Source of the DNA: Cladosporium sp. IMV 00045
Lineage: Eukaryota; Ascomycota; Dothideomycetes; Cladosporiales; Cladosporiaceae
Direction: 5' to 3'
Assembly: GCA_001931905.2 (NCBI GenBank)
Contig: MSJI02000685.1
Span: 6,016 to 56,614, forward strand
DNA: 50,599 nucleotides
Shown: positions 1 through 11,375 of the stretch, piece after piece
How positions within the stretch are numbered: position 1 is the first letter of the stretch
Layout: the number at the start of each line of letters is the position of its first letter
Program-made: the position numbers and the translations under genes
The notes under the pieces: model-generated
Databases searched by the model: none
Told to the model about the DNA's origin: nothing
Seen by the model: the letters and a program-made list of their open reading frames with translations, nothing else

Positions 1-1576
1 TGCAGTGGACGAAGCACGCCCGCCCCGCCCGAAGACGCTCCGCCATCCGTAAAGACCACGTCCGCCGTCCGCAAAGAGATCCGCCAGCAGAACAAACGGA
101 GAATCTTCCCGACCATCGAATACCAGTCGCGCGTCTCCTACTTCGACCCCAACAGCGAGTATGCGAATTTCAAGGGCTTCTTCGTCCTCTTCTGGATCGG
201 CCTGGCGATCATGGCGTTCACGGCCATGCTGCGCAACCTGAAAGAGAAGGGCTCGCTGTTGAACATCAGGCAATGGCCGCTGTTTACGGAGAATATCTAT
301 GAGCTCGCCGCGAGCGATGCGCTCATGTGCGCTAGCACTGGTCTGAGTCTGCCGCTGCATTTGCTGTTCAAGCGCAGTAAGGGCTGGCTGAGGTGGAGCA
401 AAGGAGGAATGCCAGTCCAGAGCGTCTTCCAATTTGGCTGGATAGTTTTCTGGTGTGCTTGGCCTTTCTTGCGCGATTGGACGTGGACAGCGCAGGTCTT
501 CTTCACGCTGCATTTGCTGGCGCTGTTCATGAAGATGCACTCCTACGCTTTCTACAACGGCCATCTGAGCACTACTCTCAACCGCCTCAAGGAGCTGGAC
601 TATCCGATTACCGTCAAGACGCCAACGACTGCGGCGGTCCGTTACCCCCACGCTTTCGAGCGCTTGGCCGACATGGATCCAGATGGTACTGAGGAGAGCC
701 ACGAACACGATGATATGTCGCCCATTGACCACCTTCGCGAGGACCTGGCCAAAGAATTGACTTCGCCTTTGGGCCGTGTGACTTACCCTCAGAACCTCAC
801 CGTCTGGAACTTCTGGGACTACCTCCTTTGCCCAACCCTCTGCTACGAGCTGGAATATCCAAGATTCGAGCGCACCAATCCGCTCGAACTCTTCTACAAG
901 ACCCTCGCCGTCTTCGGCTGCATTTTCCTCATGACCGTCACGTCAGAGGAGTTCATCATCCCCGTCCTCAACGATTCCTCTGTTCGCCTCCAGTCCGACG
1001 ACCTCACTTACCTGGACCGCAGCCTCATATTCGCCGAGACAGTCAGCCACCTCCTTTTCCCCTTCATGGTGACCTTCCTCCTAGTCTTCCTCGTAATCTT
1101 CGAATACGTGCTCGGCGCCTTCGCCGAAATCACCCGCTTCGCCGACCGCAGATTTTACGCCGACTGGTGGAACTCTCTCGACTGGCTCGAGTTCTCGCGC
1201 GAGTGGAACATCCCCGTCCACCACTTCTTCCGCAGACACGTCTACTCTGCATCCAGGACGACTATGAGCCGGCCTTTCGCGACCGTGGTGACTTTTGTCA
1301 TCAGCTCGCTCGCTCACGAGCTGGTTATGGGCTGCATTACGAGGAAGTTCAGGGGTTATGGGTTTGTTATGATGATGATGCAGATGCCCATCGTCATGGT
1401 GCAGAGGCTGCCTTGGGTGAGGAAGAGGACGCTGTTGAACAACGTTCTGTTTTGGTGTAGTATGATTTTGGGGTTGAGTTTGGTGAGTTGCATTGCTCTG
1501 TCTTTACCTTTGCTCATGATTATCGTGATTGCTGACTTATCCGTACTAGATGTGTGCACTCTACGTGCTTGTATAG
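1..1576 (+). CDS. ARE2: Sterol O-acyltransferase (ACAT/ARE family), 5'-truncated by window edge
   Basis: Membrane-bound O-acyltransferase of the ER that esterifies sterols with fatty acyl-CoA for storage in lipid droplets. The frame is open from base 1, so the N-terminus lies outside the window. The visible part has several hydrophobic helices, the family signature FYADWWNS, and downstream a conserved His in the SSLAHELVMG helix, which is the expected MBOAT catalytic residue. An intron at 1483-1549 (GTGAGT...CTAG, with CTGAC branch) is inferred: without it the protein runs on into an unrelated tail, and with it the protein ends LSLMCALYVLV followed by TAG at 1574-1576, which fits the family C-terminus. 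The esterase gene at 1760 converges on it. ARE1 and ARE2 cannot be told apart here. I am confident of the family and fairly confident of the intron. Confidence 0.9.
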
Positions 1577-1759
1577 ATTCCTTGCGGCGATTTTCTCCAC
1601 TTCCGATCGATACATTACGATACACGCCATTTCCATTGAGGCAATTGTAAAGCATCCCACTCTATACAGTTACGAATTTGCATATTTCCAACCATGAGGC
1701 CACCGAATCCCGCTATCATTCAGCCTGTGCAATCCAGTTCATCACATCTAGCACGTCGC

Positions 1760-2866
1760 TTACAACCCCTTAGCAAAAGTAGCAATATCCCTCACCGCCG
1801 CATTATGCACTTCAGGCAAGACCTTTCTAAAAAGCAGCGCCGCACCATGCGTGATGCCCAGACTAACCTTCGCCTCAACCTGCACCCCCGCCGCCATCAA
1901 CTTGCGATAAAACGCCACGCCCTCATCCCTCAATGGATCCAACTCATTCATATCCAGCACCACCGGCGGCAGCCCCACCAAATCCTCCACGCTCGCGTGG
2001 TAAGGCCAAGCGTGCGGATTCTCCACATCCTCCGGCCCGTAGTAATACCCAAACCCCGCCATCACCTCCGTGCTGAGCATGTACCCATCATTCTCCACCA
2101 GCGACGGCAGCTCCGCCAGCATCCGCTCGCGCGGCCAATGGTACGCGTTGCTGATATACGGCACCGTGCCGTACACGCCTGCAACCTCGCCCATCCACCC
2201 CTCCCGCTTGGCTTTCAGCGCGGTAGCAATCGACAAGTTCGCCCCGCCGCTCTCGCCCTGCAGCACGATCTTGCCAATCCCCAACTCCTCCCGATGAGCG
2301 TAGACGTACCGCGCCGCGGCGGCGCAGTCGTTCAGACCAGCGGGGAAAGGGTTGTGCTCGGAGGCGGTGGTGAAGGCGTTGCGGAAATCGACCCCGATGG
2401 CTACCACGCCTTGCACGGCGAGGGAGCGCAGCCAGCGGCGGTGGGCGCGGTTGTCTGTCGCGATGAAAACCATGCCGCCGCCGTGGTAGTAGATCACGGC
2501 GGGCAGGGGACCTGGGGACGCGGCTGCTGCGGCGGCGACGGGCGTGTAGATGTACAGGACGATGTCGTTGTCGTCGATGCCTTTGATGGTGTGCGTGGAG
2601 ATGGCGATTTCGGGCTCGTTGGCGTCGCTGGGGAGGTCGTTTTCGATTGCGTTGTAGAGGCCTGTGAAGGTCGTGTCGGCCGCTTGGATGATGGGCGTGA
2701 GGGCTGGGATTGAGAGAGTTTTCGGGATGGATGGTTCTTCTTGCGTGCCGACTCCGAGGGCGAGGAGGGCTGAGCGCAGTTTGGGATTGATTCTTGGGTC
2801 GGTGAGGACGTTGGCGTTGGGGTCGCCGAGGCGGCCGGGTTGTGGGATGGTTGGTGTGGCGGACAT
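1760..2866 (-). CDS. Alpha/beta-hydrolase, hormone-sensitive-lipase-type esterase
   Basis: Single-exon 368-residue carboxylesterase or lipase of the alpha/beta-hydrolase fold 3 (HSL) family. The oxyanion-hole motif HGGG is at residues 128-131 and the nucleophile elbow GESGG has Ser206. The probable acid is Asp310 in the DPLRDEG motif, and the probable catalytic His is His340 in THGAALL. No signal peptide or membrane segment is visible, so it is probably cytosolic. The start ATG at 2866 gives a normal family length. The natural substrate cannot be deduced; relatives act on short-chain esters, acyl-glycerols or xenobiotic esters. It is convergent with the sterol acyltransferase gene, with 183 bp between the stops. 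Confidence 0.88.
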   Translation of the reverse strand: MSATPTIPQPGRLGDPNANVLTDPRINPKLRSALLALGVGTQEEPSIPKTLSIPALTPIIQAADTTFTGLYNAIENDLPSDANEPEIAISTHTIKGIDDNDIVLYIYTPVAAAAAASPGPLPAVIYYHGGGMVFIATDNRAHRRWLRSLAVQGVVAIGVDFRNAFTTASEHNPFPAGLNDCAAAARYVYAHREELGIGKIVLQGESGGANLSIATALKAKREGWMGEVAGVYGTVPYISNAYHWPRERMLAELPSLVENDGYMLSTEVMAGFGYYYGPEDVENPHAWPYHASVEDLVGLPPVVLDMNELDPLRDEGVAFYRKLMAAGVQVEAKVSLGITHGAALLFRKVLPEVHNAAVRDIATFAKGL

Positions 2867-5083
2867 GGTTTGGTTGATGCTGTGCTTTTTGTGGTGTTTC
2901 TCACAACGGAGTTGGTAGTCTGATTTGGATCAAAAGCACATTCAACGGATTCGCTATATCGAGCGAGACAGACGATTAGGTGAAGAGGAGCGAGGGAAAA
3001 GTAATCGACAACCCTACGTACAATCGTCACATCTTATATGCCTCATCCGGTTCTAGACCAGCCAACCTATTATCTTCCGTAAGGATTCTCACGATCCTCC
3101 ACCCGACCTTACACAGACGAATCATGCATAAAATGTTCACGCGCAAGCCACACCTGAAGTTCGTCACATTTCCCCACTCTAGGCGTGATGCATTTAATCT
3201 ATCACTAGATGAAACCAATGGAGTGGAGAATAACGAGCTGCCCGCGTTACTCTTAACCTCGGTGTTGTCGCTCAGCTGTGTATAGGAGTTGCCGAAAATG
3301 AAGGTAGACTACAAATGAAAAAGGGCGCGGAGGATTTGGGCTTACCTGTCTTCCGTCTGTAGACTTGATGTGTTTACGCACTTGTTGTGCCTATGCAATC
3401 TGCCTAGCAGAGTAGCTAGACTGCTGTATTCAATCAAGTTGTTCATGGCGAGTCAGTTCATCATACATGCCTAGGGTACTGTATGCAAAGCTTACCAATA
3501 ACATGCATACAAAGTCAGCCGTACGTACCTAGCGACGATAACGACATCAGCAACCACATCGATTGGTCGGAGCCCAATCAACTGGATCAGATCGTTCAAG
3601 CAAAACCCCAGAGCAACACATATCCGGAGCAAAGGCATACCCATTATCTCCAACCGGCCCTTACTAATCACCAAGCCCATCCTCCCATCTCACATGAGCG
3701 CTACTGCATCGGGATTCCTTCTTTCGCTTCTTCCTGCGGAGCTGAAGAAGAGCGAGTGTAATTGCGTGATTCGAAGGGGTACATGACGGGACGGTGCAAT
3801 TGGTGCGTACGTATCTAGGCGCCCTGTCAAGGACTATGATTCGTGTAAGCAGTGGTGGGCTGGAGGAAGTGAAGTTGAAGTGGGAGGTGGAGTAACCCAC
3901 GGTTCTGAATACCTTACCTGCACCCAAGGCGAGGCGAAGAGGAAAAATTGATTCAAAATGCTCACTGAGCATGGAAAGCCCGAAGACGACAAGATTGCTG
4001 AAATGGGTTGAGTGCTGTGTTTGACAATTCCTTTTCTTCTGCGTTTTCTACATGAACCACTTTCGCCCGTCACTCACTCCACTCTCCGCTCGCGACCACT
4101 CACTCAGTCAATAGATCGACCGAACAATCCCAGTCGATCGATGGAATAGGTCCGCGACCTCCCCTCTCCCTCCGCCCCTGCTCTCTTCTTTACATCCTTC
4201 CATTCCTCTTCGTCTTCCCAAGTTCTTCCCATTCCATCGTATCTAATATATGCATTATCTCAAAGCAAGAGAGAAGAAAGACAAAAAACGACAACAAGAC
4301 AGGACGAAAAGCAGAACATGAAAAGGAAGTAACAAACAAGACGCTCTTTCAAAGAAGCAGCAAAACGCAAATGTGATAATCGCAACTTGTCTTCTCGCTG
4401 AGTGAAGAAGTGAAAACATGCCGCAAGAAAGAGGCACGTGAAGAGCGCTGTAGAACTGATGCAATAATACAGGGTCGCAATGCAAAAGTGCAGGCAAGAA
4501 GAAACGCCGATGCATGGTTTCGTCGTATGGGATGCTGGCGGATAATTGTCGGGTAGGAGGGTCTGGGATTGGACGTGTCCCGATCGATAGCTCCGAGCGT
4601 GTCATGATTGAGTAGTATGCGTGACCACCAGCGCGGTGCGAGTAGCGCTGTGATGGCGATGACATTCGTGCTGAGCAAGGTATAATCGAGCGGCTTGACC
4701 GCGACTTTACACGCGGGCGCGGCGTTGTCTTCGTATTCATGGAGCCACGGTTTAAGTGCCTCGGCGTGGGCCACGAAGACAACAGACCCATTCTTTAGTA
4801 TCCAAGACAAAAGCCGCGCTCAATTGGCGAACCGCCGTGCAGGAAGGATGATATCGTAATCGGTTCGTCGAAAGCTGCAAGCGGCAAAGACCTGTCGTAC
4901 CAGTGGATCGAGTTGAGCTCTCTCAATCAGGTGACGCCGAGACCGGGGAAGCTGTTCTTCAAATGCTAGAATTTAGCCATGCTGGGTATCGTAGCTCTTC
5001 CAGAGAACCTTCATGCGTTAACATGCACGTTTAGGTCATATGGGTCGTTTGTAGTGGCGTTAAGCCCGTGAAATGCAAGTCGA
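2867..5083. other. Gene-poor intergenic region between esterase and KRE6-like gene
   Basis: About 2.2 kb lying upstream of the esterase start and downstream of the KRE6-like stop. A pyrimidine-rich stretch on the + strand (about 4140-4240) is followed by a purine-rich one. The longest open frames, for example 4349-4810 on the minus strand, lack a recognisable domain, have no ATG near the front and show no convincing splice partners. I see no gene I can defend here. A lncRNA or a small lineage-specific gene cannot be excluded. Confidence 0.5.
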
Positions 5084-7295
5084 TCAGCCCCACGGCGACC
5101 ACGAGCGCTTGGTCTTCATATTGCTGGCGAAATCCCGCTTTTGCTTGCGCTTAGCCTTGGAATCCTTATTGGAACTTGAGGATGATGCCGCTTCGCATTC
5201 GTGCTGGAAGGTGTTCTGAGGCCATTCATAGCCAGCCTTGTCCCAGTGGGTGACTTGGAAGTCGTTGTAGGCCTTGGGGTACTTGGCGATGTAGTCGGTG
5301 GTGGGGTAGCCTTCGGGATCGCAACTCATTTCGCCGTCCTCGTCCTGGTAAATGCGAATGTAATCCAGGCGCATGGTGGCCGGCATGAGCGGTCCCAAAC
5401 CGGTCAAGTTGAGCGCGGCGAAACCGTTACTCATACCAAAGTTCACCACGATTGACATGGGCTCTTCCGGCACGATGCGCTGTCCAACGTTGCCGTTCGG
5501 CCTCACAGATTCACCTGTGACTTTCCAGGTCTTCTCATCTCCGACGTTCCAGAGAACGTAGCCGTCGGCACCAGGCTGATACTCAAAGCCGTACTTTTGG
5601 TAGGCCTTGCCGTCATACCAATCGTTGTTGAGGAGAGTCACACTGGACAACGCCTGCTGAAACACGCCACCTTGATACGAATTGTACTCGGTAATGCGGT
5701 GGTCGTAAATCTCCATGTAATCGGCGTCTGCCTGGTAGAACACATCAAAGGGAGCAACCTGGAAGGATTGGGAAACGGATCCGACAGCGGCCTCTTGAGT
5801 TTCGGGGACCAGATATTCAACAGATGCTTCGATAACATCGATTTCAGGTGCACTACGAGCGACTCCAGGGTTCGGGTGATCGCCGCCCTCGCACGTGCAT
5901 CCAGGAAGACGCATGCCAGGAAGGTTGCTCAATCCGCCCGGGTCAGACTGGTTGTAAGTGATACCGGCGTCGCACTCATCGTGGTAACTATAAGGCCACA
6001 TGCCGTCGGTGGTAGCAGGGTAGCCGGGTCTTCCTAGGTTGCCCATGGCCCAAAAGCCGGGCCAGAAACCAATGGTGTCGCCTCGTCCAGGAAGCGAGAT
6101 CGAGGCCTCGAGGTAGCCGCCCTTGAAGCACATCATGTTCCAAGACTGCAACATGCCAGATCGGTAGTTCAGGTCGTGATTTTTGAAAGCATCGAACTGG
6201 ATGGCCAATGTTCCGTTTGCGGTCGTGATCGCGTCGGGGTCGTACCACTGTTGGAGAATCAGATATTGCCATGGGATTGAGTTGCGCAACGAGAAATTAC
6301 CTCCAAGTCCATGGTAACACCATACCAAAAGTCCATACCCAGCCAGTAGGGATCATCGCCTTCATAAAAGGTCCGACCGGGGTCATTGAATTCGTCGCTG
6401 AATGCCAGTTTCTGCGTTTTTCCAAATGCGTCTTTCCTGGTCTTGACACTGTCAGGTGTGTCGGGGTCGATCAATCCGCTGCGGATGCCCTTGAGCAGAG
6501 GAACGTTTTCTCGAAGGCAGTCTGGGTTAGATTCGCAGCTGTTATCGACTTTGGCTGATTCGACTTTGTCTTGTACGAAAGTTCTGCGAAATCATTGTCA
6601 GTTGATGAATCTTTGAGCTGTGCTGGCTCTCTGCAAACGTACATGATGGGGTAGCCAATGAACAAGGTCAAAAGGCCGAGTGTTATCAGCGCCAGACCTC
6701 CGATATTTGCCATACCACGTTTAGTAAACAGGTCGGTAAACTTCATGTTTTCCTTGTCATTGGGATCAGGGTTGTGGAGGTAGTCATCCTTTTCCACATC
6801 CTCTGGGAAAAGCAAAAGTCCCGCCGAAGGCAGGATGTTGTACTTTTCGCTGACGGTCTGAGTGTTCACACCTTCCTCTTCGCTGCCCGCTCTTGAAGGC
6901 GCTCTCGAGTCGTCGAAGGGTGATACGAATGGACCGCCGTATCTGCTGTTTCTGCTGCCAGCGCTTTCTGACGACCAGGAAGTTCGTCTTGAATTTACAC
7001 CGCTTTCTGAGGGTGATCGAACGCTGTCCTCGTCTCTGAACCGCCGTGTTCGCGTTCTCGAAGGCGGGAGGAGGTGCTCTGCAGATTCCTGCATACCAGG
7101 GGCTTCCGCGGCATACAAGCCGCCAGGAATGGCACCGCCATTTGAGGAGGTTAGTGACCGCGAAGATGGTGCCCGCGAGGGCAAAGGACGTGTTTGCGGG
7201 TCGTCCTGGAAGTTGAGAAGGTCGTTACTGTCGGAGTTGATGCGAATATGAGGCGGAGCATGCCTGGGAGGCGGCATATTCGAGTCTGGATCCAT
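5084..7295 (-). CDS. KRE6: Beta-1,6-glucan synthesis protein, KRE6/SKN1 family (GH16-like)
   Basis: Type II membrane protein of the secretory pathway needed for cell-wall beta-1,6-glucan. Inferred exons are 7295-6643, 6583-6301 and 6247-5084, giving 699 residues. Introns at 6584-6642 (GTACGT...CGCAG, CTGAC branch) and 6248-6300 (GTAATT...ACAG) restore a continuous family match: ITFVQ...NPDC across the first, and MDLE/WYDPDAITTANG across the second. Residues 1-195 are a Ser/Arg-rich cytosolic tail, and about 196-217 form one transmembrane helix. The rest is a lumenal GH16-like domain with the EIDVIE motif (E447, D449, E452). It ends in a basic, Ser-rich tail. KRE6 and SKN1 are paralogues in yeast; filamentous fungi often have one or more, so the exact orthologue is not certain. 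Confidence 0.93.
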
Positions 7296-8070
7296 AGCGA
7301 TGCGCGAGTGCCGCGCGAGCGGCGGTAAGGAGTAGGTTTGTGGCGATGTTGGGTCTGTAACACAGCAGTGATCGATGCGATGTTACAGTGTTAGGCGTCC
7401 GAGACAAGTGAATGCAGCTATCCTTAATCGCGGAGGAGGAGAGGAAGCCGTGGCGAAGGTCGGTTGAGCAGAAGGATAGGTTGAAGGTGTTTGCGTGAGG
7501 GTGAGGGAGGACAGAGGCGAAAGGGAGTGGGCGCGGCGTGACGGAAGGGCCAGCAGTAGTGTGTCTCACGTGTCGTCGTGGTGAAGAGACGGTGGAGAGG
7601 GAGCGTGATGAGGGGAGGGAGGAGAGAGGGAAGAAGAAGTGACACTACTGTGAGACTCCCGTAGGAGAGGGAGGGTGTGTGTACGGTGGTGGTTTAGCAG
7701 TGGGCGAGGTGAAGGTGAGTGGCGGCGGCAGTGGTAGTATAGACAGAGCAATAGCCTCGAAGCCAATGCTCGTATGGAGAAGAGGCAACGGCGGGCCCGG
7801 CGTGGGAGTAGTGATTGTGGGACATCTGGCTGGCTCGCCTGGTTCGCCTCTCGCACTCTCACCAAGCACTCAAGCACTAATGGGCCCCCTGTAGCGGACC
7901 CACTGGTAGCGCTTGGGGTCTGAGCTTGCCGGACGCGCAATGTTGCTTGACCACCTGCGACCTACTCGCCCATCGCCCATGTTCTGGTTAATCTTGATCC
8001 CGTCCATGATCTGCACCTCCTCAATTAGGTTGCCGGCGAGGGTTGACGTGCTTGTTTGCCCGGGTGACAA

Positions 8071-8098
8071 GCCATGCCATGCCATGCCATGCCATGCA
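8071..8098. repeat. (GCCAT)n pentanucleotide microsatellite, five units
   Basis: Five tandem GCCAT units followed by GCA lie in the KRE6/DPH1 divergent intergenic region. This is a simple repeat with no evident function, and its length may vary between strains. Confidence 0.9.
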
Positions 8099-8518
8099 GT
8101 ATTCACCAGGGAAGGTCATGTTGACTGCCTGCCTCGCCTGCATTCACTTACTATTAAACTATATGCACACATGTACACACACGCATTGCTCCTTGCTATA
8201 GCCACGGCAAGCTGCATCAGCAACATCAACAACAACAATCCAAGCAAGCACATCGCAGACAAGCTCTGCTGCAGGGCTGTTGGCCGCGCAAGCACGCAGC
8301 AAACGGCCCACCGAGCGCGGCACTAAACCACCGGTCACGAGATGACCGCCGTTGTCACCTTTCTCTCCCCCAGCATCCAACGCGTAGCACTGGCAAGTAT
8401 GCCATCATGATCATTTCAGAAGGATCAAATACACAGCTGCACTGGTCACCGGCCGGTGCTCCCAGGCGCCTTCAGCAGGCTTGTCCCACCCTCTCACGCC
8501 TTCAATCCTACAACCGTA

Positions 8519-8577
8519 CGTACTGCCCTACGTACTGCTTTTTCGCCTGCTCGAAATTCGGATCACCTCGTACTGCC
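8519..8577 (+). promoter_or_regulatory. Cluster of three CGTACTGC motifs
   Basis: The octamer CGTACTGC occurs at 8519, 8531 and 8569 within 59 bp, in the intergenic region shared by the KRE6-like gene and DPH1. Clustering in a divergent promoter region is what transcription-factor sites can look like, but no known factor is assigned and chance is not excluded. Confidence 0.25.
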
Positions 8578-9337
8578 GTGCAATACAGTAAGATATGTAA
8601 TCTCTTGGGCCTTCCCACCACAACACGAAACAATTTCACACCATCAGCCTTATCCCCAACGCCGCAGTAAGGGCGGCCGAGAACCCTATGTTCGCAGATT
8701 TCTAATTTCGTATCGCAACTTTACTGCTGTGCTTCCCGCTATTGGCTGGCGTGCATTCGGCAATTGGCTTTTATTCGCAACGAACCTTTTACCGTTTGCG
8801 CAAAACAATCAATGTGTCCAAATTCGGGCGTGAGACAGTGGTGAGATAGCTGGTCGCAGCATGCAGCTTGTGCCTGGTACCTGCAGAGAAAGCTTGCCTC
8901 AGCTTGCCTATTTCCCGCGCGTAGCAACCGCTGAATCATCCTCGTCATTGTGTCAGCCGATGGCGCCGGCTGCATCGTATGTATTGTGTACATGCGCGAG
9001 CCGTGTGTCGCTTGCGGAAGATCTCTGGTTTCACCGGAAGACGATTCCCAATACGAGATCTCGCCGCGGGTGGCGGGCTGGAGTCGTCGTATATTGCACT
9101 GCACATGCACTTACAATTCACTAGCAGTACAGTAGTGCTTGACCATTTTCCAAGTCTAGCTCAAGCATCAGCTAAGAAAAGTCCCTGCTTGCCGTCGGGG
9201 CAATCCAGCCCACACGACTCTCACGCTTTGCCCCGCATCGCCGAACAGTCAGCACGGCTGGAAATTTTGGTCACATACATCATTTACCGACCTCGATATA
9301 GACCCCACCTCTCCAAATATATCACACACGCACAATC

Positions 9338-10803
9338 ATGGAAGAGGATCGCGCGATTGCTGACCTTGGTCCCGAAATACCGGCTGATTTGACTGCAGAG
9401 GACGAGTCGGCCAAAAAGACTCCAAAGAGACGCTTCATCGGCAGGCGAGCAGCAGATGCGAAAGCCGCGGCCAAAGGCGAGGCGCAAGGAAAAGAGAATG
9501 GCACAATCGAGGACAGCGGAGCGGTACAAGGTGCAGATTACTCGTTTATACAACCCCGGTATCAATATGAACCATCACGCTCATGCCTCGCGCAGTCGCT
9601 CCCCGCCGTCGCGCTCCCCGTGCCCTGAACAATGTCCCCGATGAGATCCTGCACGACGAGGCCATCAACGAGGCCATCGCCCTGCTGCCCAAGAACTACA
9701 ACTTCGAGCTGCACAAGACCATCCACCGCGTGCGAACCTCCGGCGCGAAGAAGATCGCCCTGCAGCTGCCCGAAGGCCTGCTCCTCTTCGCCACGACCAT
9801 CAGCGACATCATCACCCAGTTCTGCCCCGGCACCTCCACCACCATCATGGGCGACGTGACGTACGGCGCCTGCTGCATCGACGACTACACGGCGCGCGCC
9901 CTCGGCTGCGACATGCTGATCCACTACGCGCACTCGTGCCTCATCCCCGTCAACATCACGCAGATCCAGACGCTCTACGTCTTCGTCGACATCGGCATCG
10001 ACGTCGACCACCTGCTCGCCACCATCGAGCGCAACTTCAAAGTCGGCAGCACGCTCGCCCTCGTCGGCACGATCCAATTCAACGCCACGCTGCACGGCAC
10101 CGCCGGCCCCCTGCGCGCCGCCGGCTACAACGTCCTCATCCCGCAAATCGCGCCTCTGAGCAAAGGCGAGATCCTCGGCTGCACCTCCCCGCACCTCTCC
10201 AAAACGAACAAAAACCCCGACGGCAAGTCCAAAGACTCCGCCCCCTCCGTAGATTGCATCCTCTACCTCGGCGACGGCCGCTTCCACCTCGAAAGCGCCA
10301 TGATCCACAACCCCACCATCCCCGCCTACCGCTACGACCCGTACTCGCGCCGGCTCACGCACGAAGTCTACGACCACGCCACGCTCCTCTCGGACCGCAG
10401 CAAAGCGCTGACCGGCGCGCGCAAAGCGCAAAAATGGGGCCTCATCCTCGGCGCGCTCGGCCGGCAGGGCAACCCGCACACCATGAGCATGATCGAAAAC
10501 GAGCTGCGCGCGCGCGGCATCCCCTGGGTGAACTTGCTGCTGAGCGAGATTTTCCCGGGCAAGCTGGCCATGATGCCGGACGTCGAGTGTTGGGTGCAGG
10601 TGGCGTGTCCGCGGCTGAGTATCGATTGGGGGTATGCGTTTCCACGGCCGCTCTTGACGCCTTATGAGGCGCTGGTGGTTTTGGGGGTGAAGGAGGGGTG
10701 GGAGAAGGAGGGGAGGTATCGCATGGATTATTATGGGAAGGAGGGGTTGGGGAGGGTGAGGAAGGAGGATTTGGAGGTTGGGGGGAAGGGTGTGAAGGTT
10801 TGA
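9338..10803 (+). CDS. DPH1: Diphthamide synthase subunit 1 (2-(3-amino-3-carboxypropyl)histidine synthase)
   Basis: Catalyses, with Dph2, the first step of diphthamide formation on elongation factor 2: transfer of the 3-amino-3-carboxypropyl group of S-adenosylmethionine to a histidine, by non-canonical radical-SAM chemistry. Inferred exons are 9338-9530 and 9596-10803 (466 residues). The 65-nt intron (GTGCAG donor, GCAG acceptor, phase 1) joins the basic N-terminal motif PKRRFIGRR to the core [13 protein letters not shown]. Cluster cysteines are one of C157/C158 in TYGACC, C260 in LGCTSP, and C402 in [10 protein letters not shown]. It has the usual length, is probably cytosolic, and acts with Dph2, Dph3 and Dph4, which are not in this window. 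The last 60 codons are unusually G-rich and Lys/Gly-rich. Family assignment is very secure; the donor choice is likely. Confidence 0.96.
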
Positions 10804-11375
10804 TTATGAGATGGTTTGCTCATCACGGGTGAGGTTTATGGATGGCGAAGGTTACTTGACGAATTGCATGCATTAGGTGGCGTTATATGAGACATGAAAA
10901 AATGGATTGGGAATTTCGAATTGAATTTTGATTGAGACGTTCTTGACAAAAGAAGAAGAAAGACATCATTGCTCGCTGCTTTCTAAAAAGAAAAATGAGG
11001 AATTCAGACTTGTTGATTAGCCCCTCCCCTGATCCATGTCCCCGTTCTCCAAGGCTCAGGTCATAGTTCGCCATGACAGCATGGTCAGCAATTTTGATAA
11101 AACAAAGAAACCTGAACGACTCGGGCGTGTTGACAAAGCAGTCTTCTGTCTATGCCCGGTTTTTGAGGAGCGGAGGAATTTTTCATGGCGAAAGCATAGC
11201 CCGCCGCTTATGAGAAAAGGAAACAAGTGAAAACTTGTGTCCCATTGTCATAGTCTCGGTCGATAATTTGTCGTATCAGCACGATTTGCTCTGCCGGCGT
11301 GCTGATGTAGACGAGGGTGTGTGCGCGCCCATCAGGGCAGACGTCTCATCAACAGCAACGACGGCTGGATGCCCG
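10804..11375. other. Convergent 3' intergenic region DPH1 / F-box gene
   Basis: About 570 bp between the stop codons of two convergent genes. It is AT-richer than the flanking exons, with A/T tracts around 10900-11000 that would suit polyadenylation signals of DPH1. I see no gene in it. Confidence 0.5.

Larger units (their letters stand above)
7296..9337. other. Divergent KRE6/DPH1 intergenic region with long pyrimidine-rich leader
   Basis: About 2 kb between two divergently transcribed start codons. From 7300 to about 7900 the minus strand, which is the leader side of the KRE6-like gene, is strongly C/T-rich. Open frames there are low-complexity Ser/Pro/Leu runs and not credible proteins. 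It contains a (GCCAT) pentanucleotide repeat at 8071-8098 and three copies of CGTACTGC at 8519, 8531 and 8569. No RNA gene or additional protein gene was recognised. Confidence 0.55.

Noticed and set aside
828..1460. 210-codon frame inside the sterol acyltransferase gene
   Set aside because: Arg/Pro-rich +1-type shadow of the true coding frame, which carries the family motifs.
1694..2713. 339-codon plus-strand frame opposite the esterase
   Set aside because: It is antisense to a gene with intact HGGG, GESGG and His motifs, and its Arg/His/Gly/Val-rich composition is that of a GC-rich shadow frame.
3740..3790. GATTCGAAGG resembling a tRNA B box (also other TTCGA sites in the window)
   Set aside because: No matching A box at the right distance and no cloverleaf could be drawn.
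4349..4810. 153-codon minus-strand frame downstream of the KRE6-like gene
   Set aside because: It has no ATG near its front, no domain and no splice partner. Retained only as a remark under the intergenic entry.
8071..8098. GCCAT repeat considered as part of a CRISPR-like or satellite array
   Set aside because: Units are 5 bp with no spacers; it is a plain microsatellite.
9562..10479. 305-codon minus-strand frame opposite DPH1
   Set aside because: Val/Asp/Ala/Gly/Arg-rich antisense shadow of a highly GC-rich conserved gene.
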